This document shows, piece after piece, positions 58,501-64,000 of a stretch of DNA of 64,000 nucleotides. Where the stretch lies: assembly GCF_028548455.1 (NCBI RefSeq), contig NZ_JAQQLF010000016.1, positions 1 through 64,000 on the forward strand. Direction: 5' to 3'. Each line of letters starts with the position of its first letter. The first letter of the stretch is position 1. Position numbers and translations under genes: made by a program. Origin of the DNA: Vogesella aquatica (lineage in GTDB: Bacteria > Pseudomonadota > Gammaproteobacteria > Burkholderiales > Chromobacteriaceae). The notes beneath the pieces were generated by a model. That model was given only the letters and a program-made list of their open reading frames with translations. It was not told the origin of the DNA and ran no database searches.

Positions 58501-58642
58501 GCGCCAGCTGGGCGACGACGAGGCAATCCAGCTGCATGTTCCCGCTCTTCTTGCCCTGCGGCAGCGGCACGAGCAGGCTGTGCGTAGCCTGCTGTCCGGT
58601 ATGCCGCAGCTGCACGAAAGCAGCTTGAGTCTGTCCCTATAG
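55511..58642 (+). CDS. Membrane-bound HAMP-PAS-PAS-GGDEF-EAL protein
   Basis: 1043 aa. TM1 is at about residues 12-32, followed by a periplasmic domain to about 150, TM2 at about 155-178 and HAMP. Two PAS domains lie at about 240-355 and 355-470. GGDEF is at about 474-635 with an intact RLGGDEF signature, and EAL at about 650-895 with MEAL and DDFGTGYSSL. Both c-di-GMP synthesis and breakdown look possible by motif. The last 140 residues resemble a CZB zinc domain but lack most ligands. It is coupled to the PhnD-like protein, which may bind its periplasmic part, as NspS does with MbaA in Vibrio. Its end overlaps the convergent thioredoxin gene by 6 bases. Confidence 0.9.
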   Translation: MAIDLRPRSLTWIIIPALFVVQLLLFGIIAWQSVHMMREMAVEQTRVRLGSLQVELRAALVAPMLERDYSTLQEITDELTRSGDLAYLVVRDSTGKVMARSGIQIQRFTPDSDIAGSSDPLFDTRFPLTQGEVQLGLRVAEARQIFLNFIQRTAPMVVVAGLLATAWMVLVTVWIVRRLKRLTQAAEALGHGTLSIRAPEDGVDEVGRLGLAFNRMAAAVQSADEKWAKSQRFTDMLLLAMPMPVFYKDACGRYMGCNDAFARVTGLSRRDIRGKVATELWPAELAALHMRQDEALNAGLGHQEYPGLLTDQHGQQRHVIFSKDVFYDDLGEIAGIIGAWNDISDLRRAEGRLQLLAGVFKHSREGIVIADASGRVVDVNRALCEISGFERDEVVGQMPSHFYSGRHDEDFYQTIRTTLGQKGHWQGEVWNRRKDGSLYPVLLSISVIYDQQGQVRHYIAVFADITVMKEQEARLDRMAHHDPLTQLPNRVLLGDRMRVAIAQASRSGQWLAICFMDLDGFKRVNDRYGHDVGDQLLIKIADRLQLTLHGGDTVARLGGDEFALLLSGLPDIEACHQTLHQILDTVAQPCDIGDIQIQVSASIGVTLYPQDEQDADTLLRHADQAMYKAKDLGRNGYQIFDAEHDRQSRSRLQSLQRLEQALVQGELQLYYQPKVNMRDGQIVGMEALMRWHHPLRGVLPPGAFLPEVEDSQLDIRLGEWVIETALQQMALWRGEGRVLSVSVNISAHHLQQSDFAARLASLLDAHADVPRGMLEIEVLESTALSDVEHVGRLMQTCQALGVRFSLDDFGTGYSSLLYLKRLPADKLKIDQSFIRGMHESSDDLAIVQGIIGLSEAFSRELVAEGVETVEHGSLLLHLGCDVAQGYGIAKPMPAGEVVAWCRHWHSPPQWQGARKRWSQEDIFLFGLELNLRSSLSRLLALAQDDSMEGAWDADVSERFLRWYGTDGLMRYGGHASFAQLGQLQSSLALHCQQLWQARQLGDDEAIQLHVPALLALRQRHEQAVRSLLSGMPQLHESSLSLSL

Positions 58643-59125
58643 CCCGGCCAGCGCTTTATCGAGTGTTTTTTCGTCCAGAATGCCCAGGATCTGCCTAAGC
58701 GGTTTGCCCTGGGCATTCAGGATGACGGTATAGGGCAGGCCACCACTCTTGTTACCCAGCTCGCGCATGACGGCAACACCGTCGCCATCGCTCATCAGGA
58801 TAGGGTAAGTCACCGCCGTCTGTTTCAGGAACGCCTGTACCTGGTCGGGCTGGTCCAGCGCAATGCCTACCGTCTTGATGCCTTTGGCCGCCAGCTTGGT
58901 CGATAGTGCCGACAGCATGGGCATTTCCTGGCGGCAGGGTGCACACCAGGTGGCCCAGAAGTTCACCACGGTCAGCCGCCCCTGAAACGGTGCAAACGCG
59001 GCGGCCTGGCCGCTCACCAGTGTCAGCCTGGCTTTGTCCAGCGGCCCGGCAGCCTGTACGGGCAAGCTGGCGCCGAGTGCGAGCAGCAGCAAGCCGTGGC
59101 GTAACAACGTGGTGAATTTGTGCAT
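58637..59125 (-). CDS. TlpA/ResA-type thioredoxin-like protein
   Basis: 162 aa. A signal peptide (LLLLALGASLPVQA) is followed by a periplasmic thioredoxin fold with the active site FWATWCAPCRQEMP and the cis-Pro block GGLPYTVILNAQG. It probably reduces disulfides in the periplasm, for example in cytochrome c maturation. I start it at ATG 59125 (MHKFTTLLRHG). The in-frame extension upstream is poor. It is divergent from the PfkB gene. Confidence 0.88.
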   Translation of the reverse strand: MHKFTTLLRHGLLLLALGASLPVQAAGPLDKARLTLVSGQAAAFAPFQGRLTVVNFWATWCAPCRQEMPMLSALSTKLAAKGIKTVGIALDQPDQVQAFLKQTAVTYPILMSDGDGVAVMRELGNKSGGLPYTVILNAQGKPLRQILGILDEKTLDKALAGL

Positions 59126-59168
59126 TTTTATTCCATTTTGATAGTAAAAAGTTGTTAGATATCTGCAA

Positions 59169-59178
59169 GTTGGCCGCA
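59169..59178 (+). repeat. Dispersed 10-mer GTTGGCCGCA in the divergent thioredoxin/PfkB gap
   Basis: Exact intergenic copy. A -10-like GATAAA (59209-59214) for the PfkB gene lies downstream. Confidence 0.7.
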
Positions 59179-59247
59179 GTTCGCCGCTGCCTTTAAACAA
59201 ACGTTCATGATAAACTCGCCGATTACTTTTTTGTTTGCGCGCGAGTC

Positions 59248-60192
59248 ATGTCTATTCTCGTTTGCGGGGCGCTGGCCTACGACACCCTGTTCAATTTCGA
59301 AGATCGCTTCGATAACCATATCCTGCCCGATCAGCTGCACAAGATCTCTACCACCTTCAAGGTGCCTACCATGCGCCGCGAGTTTGGCGGCCCGGCAGGC
59401 AATATCGCCTACAGCCTGTGCCTGCTGGGTGAGAAGCCGCTGGTGATGGGCGCGGTGGGCGAGGACTTCGAGCCTTACCGCCAGCACCTGAAACGCGCGG
59501 GGGTGGATGACCGCTTTATCCGTACCATTCGCGGGCAGTATACGTCGCAATGCTTCGGCATTGCCGACAAGGACGGCAACCAGCTCATGGCCTTCCACCC
59601 CGGCTCCATGGACCACGCTACGGTAAACCACATTGCCGATGTGCCAGAGCCGGTGCAGGTGGCTATTGTGTCGCCTGGCGGCCACGCCGCTTTCCTGCAG
59701 CATACGCGCGAGCTGCACGAAGCCGGTATCCCGTTCATCTTCGACCCGGGCCAGGAGCTGCCGCTGCTGTCGCGCGACGAGCTGAACGAGATCGTGGAGC
59801 TGGCGACCTACGTTGCCATCAATGATTACGAAAGCGAGCTGATGCGCGAGCGCGCCGGCCTGCCGGTAGAAGTGCTGAAAGACAAGGTGAAGGCGCTGAT
59901 CGTCACCCGCGGCTCCAAAGGCGCCGAGATTTATGTGGATGACACCATCCACCTGATTCCGCGCGTGCAGATGCCGATCAAGCCGGTCGACCCGATGGGC
60001 TGTGGCGACGCCTTCCGCGCCGGCCTGCTGTACGGCATCAAGCACGGCTACGACTGGAAAATTACCGGCCGCCTGGCCAATGTGCTGGGCGCCATCAAGG
60101 TGACGAGCCACGGCCCGCAAAACCATTTCTTTGACTGGGACAAACTCAAGTCACTGTATATGCAGGCCTACGGCGACCCGTGGCCGCTGTAA
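59248..60192 (+). CDS. PfkB-family carbohydrate or nucleoside kinase
   Basis: 314 aa. N-terminal MSILVCGALAYDTLFNF, FGGPAGNIAYSLCLLGEKP and the C-terminal DPMGCGDAFRAGLLYG with the catalytic Asp place it in the PfkB family. It resembles the adenosine-kinase-like branch found in many betaproteobacteria. The substrate is not certain. It stands alone between a divergent thioredoxin gene and a terminator. Confidence 0.82.
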   Translation: MSILVCGALAYDTLFNFEDRFDNHILPDQLHKISTTFKVPTMRREFGGPAGNIAYSLCLLGEKPLVMGAVGEDFEPYRQHLKRAGVDDRFIRTIRGQYTSQCFGIADKDGNQLMAFHPGSMDHATVNHIADVPEPVQVAIVSPGGHAAFLQHTRELHEAGIPFIFDPGQELPLLSRDELNEIVELATYVAINDYESELMRERAGLPVEVLKDKVKALIVTRGSKGAEIYVDDTIHLIPRVQMPIKPVDPMGCGDAFRAGLLYGIKHGYDWKITGRLANVLGAIKVTSHGPQNHFFDWDKLKSLYMQAYGDPWPL

Positions 60193-60226
60193 GCAGAATA
60201 CTGGGTGTTTTCCACACTGTTCAATA

Positions 60227-60247
60227 AGGCACGCTACGGCGTGCTTT
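60227..60247 (+). terminator. Terminator after the PfkB gene
   Basis: GCACGC (60229-60234) pairs with GCGTGC (60239-60244) with a TACG loop and TTT after it. Confidence 0.6.
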
Positions 60248-60463
60248 ATGCTTTCATGCTGTCATCTGCTGTGGCCAGCTGGTATGGCCTGCTTTAAAAT
60301 CAAAGGCTTGTACGTAGGTAGGCGATGCCTGGCCTGCGCGTACGGCTCAGCACGGCAAGATTTCATTTTGTAGCAAAGCGTCACAAAGTGATAACGGGGT
60401 TGAATAAGCAGCACGGCGGCCCCACCATGCACCCATTACCGCTTTCCCCGCAGAAAGGGCACC

Positions 60464-61747
60464 ATGACCGTACCGCATTTGACCACCGCTTTGACCGGCC
60501 CCTTGTTAGAGCTGGAAAGCCGCATCCTGATTGCCCAGCCGCATATCGAGCACTGGTTCCGTAGCCAGTGGCACAACCACGCTGCGCCGTTCTATGGCTC
60601 GGTAGACCTGCGTAATAGCGGTTTCAAACTGGCACCGGTCGACATGAACCTGTACCCGGGTGGCCATAACAACCTGAACCCCGATTTTCTGCCCTTGGCC
60701 GTGCAGGCGGCACAAAGCGCGGTAGACCGCGTATGCCCCAAAGCCAAAAGCATTTTGCTGATCCCGGAAAACCATACCCGCAATACTTTCTACCTGCAGA
60801 ACGTGGCCGCGCTGGTACATATTTTCGAGCAAGCCGGCCTGAAGGTTCGCCTGGGTACGCTGAACCCGGAAATCACCGAGCCTACCGCGCTGACTGCGGC
60901 CAACGGTGCCGTGGTGACGGTGGAGCCGCTGCTGCGCCGTGGTAACCGCGTGGTGCTGGCCGACGGTTTCAGCCCGTGTATCGTACTGCTGAACAACGAT
61001 TTGTCTGCCGGCCTGCCCGACGTACTGGCGGGCATCGAACAGAACCTGATGCCGCCCTTGCACGCTGGCTGGGCCGTGCGCCGCAAGACCAACCACTTTG
61101 CCGCCTACGACCAGGTTGCCAATGATTTCGCGCAGCTGATCTCCATCGACCCCTGGTTGATCAACCCCTATTTCAGCGCCGCTGGCGGCCTGGACTTCCA
61201 CACCCGTCAGGGTGAGGACGCGCTGGCCGAGCACGTGGCGAAAATGCTGGACAAGATCCGCATCAAGTACCGCGAATACGGCATTACCCACGACCCTTAT
61301 GTCATCGTAAAAGCCGACGCCGGTACCTACGGCATGGGCGTGATGAGCGTGAAATCGCCGGAAGAGGTGGTTGGCCTGAACCGCAAGGCGCGCAACAAGA
61401 TGTCGGTGGTAAAAGAAGGCCTGGAAGTGAGCGAGGTGATCGTGCAGGAAGGTGTGCACACCTTTGAATCCATCAACGATGCCGTGGCCGAGCCGGTGGT
61501 GTACATGATGGATCGCTACGTGGTGGGCGGCTTCTACCGCGTGCACACCGGGCGCGGCGTGGACGAAAACCTGAACGCACCCGGCATGCACTTTGTGCCG
61601 CTGTCGTTCGAAACCGCCTGCCTGCCAGACCATAAAGTTGGCCCCGATGCCCCGCCAAACCGCTTCTACGCCTACGGCGTGGTAGCCCGCCTGGCGCTGC
61701 TGGCGGCCTCGCGCGAGCTGGAAGCCACCGACCCCGACGCCGAGTAA
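60464..61747 (+). CDS. gshA: Glutamate-cysteine ligase, proteobacterial GshA type
   Basis: 427 aa. It makes gamma-glutamylcysteine, the first step of glutathione synthesis. The protein matches the GshA group found in betaproteobacteria and acidithiobacilli ([35 protein letters not shown]), which is unlike the E. coli enzyme. GAAAGGGC lies before the ATG at 60464. gshB follows 32 bases later with one 10-mer copy (61756-61765) between them. Confidence 0.92.
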   Translation: MTVPHLTTALTGPLLELESRILIAQPHIEHWFRSQWHNHAAPFYGSVDLRNSGFKLAPVDMNLYPGGHNNLNPDFLPLAVQAAQSAVDRVCPKAKSILLIPENHTRNTFYLQNVAALVHIFEQAGLKVRLGTLNPEITEPTALTAANGAVVTVEPLLRRGNRVVLADGFSPCIVLLNNDLSAGLPDVLAGIEQNLMPPLHAGWAVRRKTNHFAAYDQVANDFAQLISIDPWLINPYFSAAGGLDFHTRQGEDALAEHVAKMLDKIRIKYREYGITHDPYVIVKADAGTYGMGVMSVKSPEEVVGLNRKARNKMSVVKEGLEVSEVIVQEGVHTFESINDAVAEPVVYMMDRYVVGGFYRVHTGRGVDENLNAPGMHFVPLSFETACLPDHKVGPDAPPNRFYAYGVVARLALLAASRELEATDPDAE

Positions 61748-61755
61748 GCACCCGC

Positions 61756-61765
61756 TGCGGCCAAC
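61756..61765 (+). repeat. Dispersed 10-mer TGCGGCCAAC between gshA and gshB
   Basis: Exact copy in the 32-base gap, within what should be one transcript. Confidence 0.7.
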
Positions 61766-61779
61766 CTGGATGCCAATAC

Positions 61780-62733
61780 ATGCAAATACTGTTTATTGCC
61801 GACCCGCTGGAAAGCTTCAAGATCCACAAGGACACCACCTACGCCATGATGGAAGAAGCGCATGCGCGCAACCACGCCATCTGGTTTTGCGAGGCGGGTG
61901 AGCTGTATGTCGAGGGTGGCCGTATCCTGACCGAAGCCCGCCCGGTAACCTTTACCGGCCTGGGTGGCAAAGAGTGGTTCAAGAAGGGCAATAGCCAGCG
62001 TTTGCCACTGCAAGGCTTTAGCGCGGTGGTGATGCGGAAAGACCCGCCGTTTGACCTGGAGTACTTGTACGCCACGCAGCTGCTGACCCTGGCCGAGGCA
62101 GAAGGCGCGCGCGTCTTTAACAAAGGCCAGGCGCTGCGCGACTTCAACGAGAAGCTGGCGATCCTGAACTTCCCCGAGCAGACGGCGCCGACCATGGTGA
62201 CCTCGCGTCCGGACCGGCTCAAGCGCTTTGTGCGCCAGCACCAGGACGCCATTCTCAAGCCGCTGGACGGCATGGGCGGTAGCGGTATTTTCCGCGTGAC
62301 GCCGGACGACCCTAACCTGAACGTGATTATTGAAACCGTCAGCTGCCAAGGCACGCAAACCGTGATGGCGCAGCGCTATATTCCCGAGATCCGCGATGGT
62401 GACAAGCGCGTGCTGGTGATTGACGGTGTGCCGGTGGACTATTGCCTGGCGCGTATCCCGCAGGGTGGCGAGACGCGTGGCAACCTGGCCGCCGGTGGCC
62501 GTGGCGAAGCCCGCCCGCTGACCGAGCGCGACCGCGAGATTGCGGCGGCGCTGGCCCCCGAACTCAAGCGCCGCGGTATCTTGCTGGCGGGCCTGGACGT
62601 AATTGGCAACTATCTCACCGAGGTCAATGTCACCAGCCCGACATGTTTCCGCGAGATCATGGACCAAGCCGGCATTAATGTGGCGGCACTGTTCATCGAT
62701 GCGCTGGAGCGTGCCTCCGGCCACACGGCCTGA
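61780..62733 (+). CDS. gshB: Glutathione synthetase
   Basis: 317 aa ATP-grasp enzyme that joins gamma-glutamylcysteine and glycine. [34 protein letters not shown] and [18 protein letters not shown] are family blocks. It ends on the apbE start (TGATG), so gshA-gshB-apbE-dgkA appears to be one unit. Confidence 0.96.
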   Translation: MQILFIADPLESFKIHKDTTYAMMEEAHARNHAIWFCEAGELYVEGGRILTEARPVTFTGLGGKEWFKKGNSQRLPLQGFSAVVMRKDPPFDLEYLYATQLLTLAEAEGARVFNKGQALRDFNEKLAILNFPEQTAPTMVTSRPDRLKRFVRQHQDAILKPLDGMGGSGIFRVTPDDPNLNVIIETVSCQGTQTVMAQRYIPEIRDGDKRVLVIDGVPVDYCLARIPQGGETRGNLAAGGRGEARPLTERDREIAAALAPELKRRGILLAGLDVIGNYLTEVNVTSPTCFREIMDQAGINVAALFIDALERASGHTA

Positions 62734-63797
62734 TGCGCAGGCTGGGCTGGCGACGGGCGGCTGCGGCCGCCTTTGTCGTTTCTGCACTGGCCGCCTGCAG
62801 CGTGCAGCCGGCGCCGCTGCAGCAGGAAAGCTTCGTATTCGGCACCCGTGTCGCACTGACCGTCTACGATGCCGATCGTGGCAAGGCGCAGGCAGCCATG
62901 GCGCAGGTGCTGGGGGATCTGGACCAGCTGCACCAGCGGCTGCACGCCTGGCAGCCGGCAGGGGAGGTTTATGCGGCCAACCAGGCCATTGCTGCCGGCG
63001 AGCCCTTTAACGCGTCGGCCGAGCTGGCCGAGCTGATTACGCTAGGCCAGCAGCTGGAGCAGCAAAGCGATGGTTTATTTTCGCCGGCGATTGGCGCCAT
63101 GGTGGCGGCCTGGGGCTTTCATGCCGAGCAGTATGCCGCGCGTTTGCCTGCGGCGCAGGTATTATCGGACCTCGCCGCCGCGCAGCCACGCATGGCCGAC
63201 TTGCTGCGCCAGCCGGATGGCCGCTGGCTTAGCCGTAATCCGGCTGTGCAGCTGGATTTTGGCGGTATGGCAAAAGGCTGGGCGCTAGACCGCAGCCGGG
63301 CGCGTTTGCTTAAGGCAGGCATCAGCTCGGCGTTGTTAAATATTGGCGGCAACATTATTGCGCTGGGCAGCAAGCCCGGTGGCGAGCCCTGGCAGGTAGG
63401 CGTGCGTCACCCGCGCCAGGCCGACGCCATGGCGACGCTGGCGTTGGCTGATGGCGAGGCGGTAGGCACCTCGGGTGACTATCAGCGCTTTTTTGTGCTG
63501 AACGGCCGACGCTATTGCCATCTTATCGACCCGCGCGACGCGCAAAGCCGCTGTCACGTACAATCCGTGTCCGTATTCAGCCGCCCGGGGCCGCACGCCG
63601 GCTTGCTGTCCGACGTGGCGTCCAAGCCGCTGTACTTTGCCGGGCCGCAAGCGGCAGCGCGCTATGCTGGCCGCTTTGGCCTGGCCGGCTGGCTGTTGAT
63701 CGATTCGCGCGGCGAGGCCTGGCTACCGCCAGCGCTGGACAAACGGCTGCAGTGGCCGCTGCGGCCAACCCGACTTCACCTCACAGGATCACCATGA
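62733..63797 (+). CDS. apbE: FAD:protein FMN transferase, lipoprotein
   Basis: 354 aa. ApbE attaches FMN to threonine residues of periplasmic proteins such as NqrC/RnfG. The signal ends in lipobox SALAAC. The mature part has FVFGTRVALTVYD, LDFGGMAKGWALDRSRARLL (FAD/Mg site) and GTSGDYQRFFVLNGRRYCH. The last codons contain a 10-mer copy (63760-63769, Arg-Pro-Thr). It overlaps dgkA by four bases. Confidence 0.93.
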   Translation: MRRLGWRRAAAAAFVVSALAACSVQPAPLQQESFVFGTRVALTVYDADRGKAQAAMAQVLGDLDQLHQRLHAWQPAGEVYAANQAIAAGEPFNASAELAELITLGQQLEQQSDGLFSPAIGAMVAAWGFHAEQYAARLPAAQVLSDLAAAQPRMADLLRQPDGRWLSRNPAVQLDFGGMAKGWALDRSRARLLKAGISSALLNIGGNIIALGSKPGGEPWQVGVRHPRQADAMATLALADGEAVGTSGDYQRFFVLNGRRYCHLIDPRDAQSRCHVQSVSVFSRPGPHAGLLSDVASKPLYFAGPQAAARYAGRFGLAGWLLIDSRGEAWLPPALDKRLQWPLRPTRLHLTGSP

Positions 63798-64000
63798 GTT
63801 CGCATCAGGAAAGCCCGTTCAAGGGTAAAACCGGCGTAAAACGCCTGATCAATGCCTTTGGCTACTCGCTGGACGGCTTGCGTGCTGCCTACCGGCACGA
63901 AGACGCCTTCCGGCAGCTCACCCTGCTGGCTATCGTACTGGTGCCGCTGGCGCTGTTTGTGGTGCCTGCCACGCCCTTGGCGCGGGCGTTGCTGGTGGCC
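63794..64000 (+). CDS. dgkA: Diacylglycerol kinase, N-terminal part (3' end outside window)
   Basis: 69 codons are seen. After a polar start, the cytoplasmic helix RLINAFGYSLDGLRAAYRHE and DAFRQLTLLAIVLVPLALFV match the DgkA family, a small membrane kinase that recycles diacylglycerol to phosphatidate. The Glu in YRHEDAFRQ is a family active-site residue. The ATGA overlap with apbE fixes the start. Confidence 0.87.
   Translation, partial: MSSHQESPFKGKTGVKRLINAFGYSLDGLRAAYRHEDAFRQLTLLAIVLVPLALFVVPATPLARALLVA

Overview
The window is chromosomal DNA from a betaproteobacterium. The most likely order is Neisseriales, close to Chromobacteriaceae (Chromobacterium, Vogesella or Aquitalea type). This rests on the character of EF-Tu, RpoA and the ribosomal proteins, the betaproteobacterial type of GshA, a DUF3460 gene, and the gene neighbourhoods miaB-phoH-ybeY-corC-lnt and purE-purK-purC. 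The genus is inferred, not proven. I see no insertion sequence, prophage, CRISPR array, tRNA or rRNA.

Layout. 1-14.66 kb: the end of tuf, then the S10, spc and alpha ribosomal gene clusters in the usual order, from rpsJ to rplQ, with secY, infA, rpmJ and rpoA. Internal promoters or hairpins lie after rpsJ, after rpsQ and after rpmJ, and a strong terminator closes the block. 14.66-19.1 kb: a MocR-type regulator faces an omega-aminotransferase and methylmalonate-semialdehyde dehydrogenase pair, a beta-alanine-type catabolic unit. 19.2-21.4 kb: a Cache chemoreceptor and a small monooxygenase-family protein, convergent across a long hairpin. 21.66-27.2 kb (minus strand): miaB, a small lipoprotein, phoH/ybeZ, ybeY, corC and lnt. 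27.3-29.1 kb: a cation/proton antiporter and a DUF2061 membrane protein. 29.4-35.3 kb: a ribose operon, rbsK-D-A-C-B, followed by a LacI-family regulator of Cra-like type. 35.3-40.5 kb: uvrD, a receiver-TPR protein and an unrecognised membrane protein coupled to it. 40.6-45.8 kb: DUF3460, an O-methyltransferase, then tolR-tolA-tolB-pal-cpoB with no tolQ. 45.9-48.5 kb: purE, purK and purC. 48.6-52.1 kb: an acetyltransferase, an SbtA-type bicarbonate permease with a PII-like partner, an alpha/beta hydrolase, and an exported beta-carbonic anhydrase. 52.2-54.4 kb: fadH behind an operator-occluded promoter. 54.7-58.6 kb: a PhnD-like binding protein translationally coupled to a large GGDEF-EAL protein. 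58.6-64 kb: a TlpA-type thioredoxin, a PfkB kinase, gshA, gshB, apbE and the start of dgkA.

The strongest feature not explained by genes is a dispersed 10-mer, GTTGGCCGCA / TGCGGCCAAC. I count 30 exact copies, 29 of them between 17.5 and 63.8 kb. They occur in both orientations, in coding and intergenic DNA, and twice as inverted pairs. One pair is a perfect palindrome and the other forms the stem of a bidirectional terminator. This is how DNA uptake sequences are arranged in Neisseriaceae, but the word is unlike the known DUS dialects. I propose it as a candidate uptake sequence.

Other points of interest are the binding-protein/c-di-GMP pair, the SbtA/PII/carbonic anhydrase neighbourhood, the tol cluster lacking tolQ, the receiver-TPR pair, and promoters that overlap terminator hairpins.
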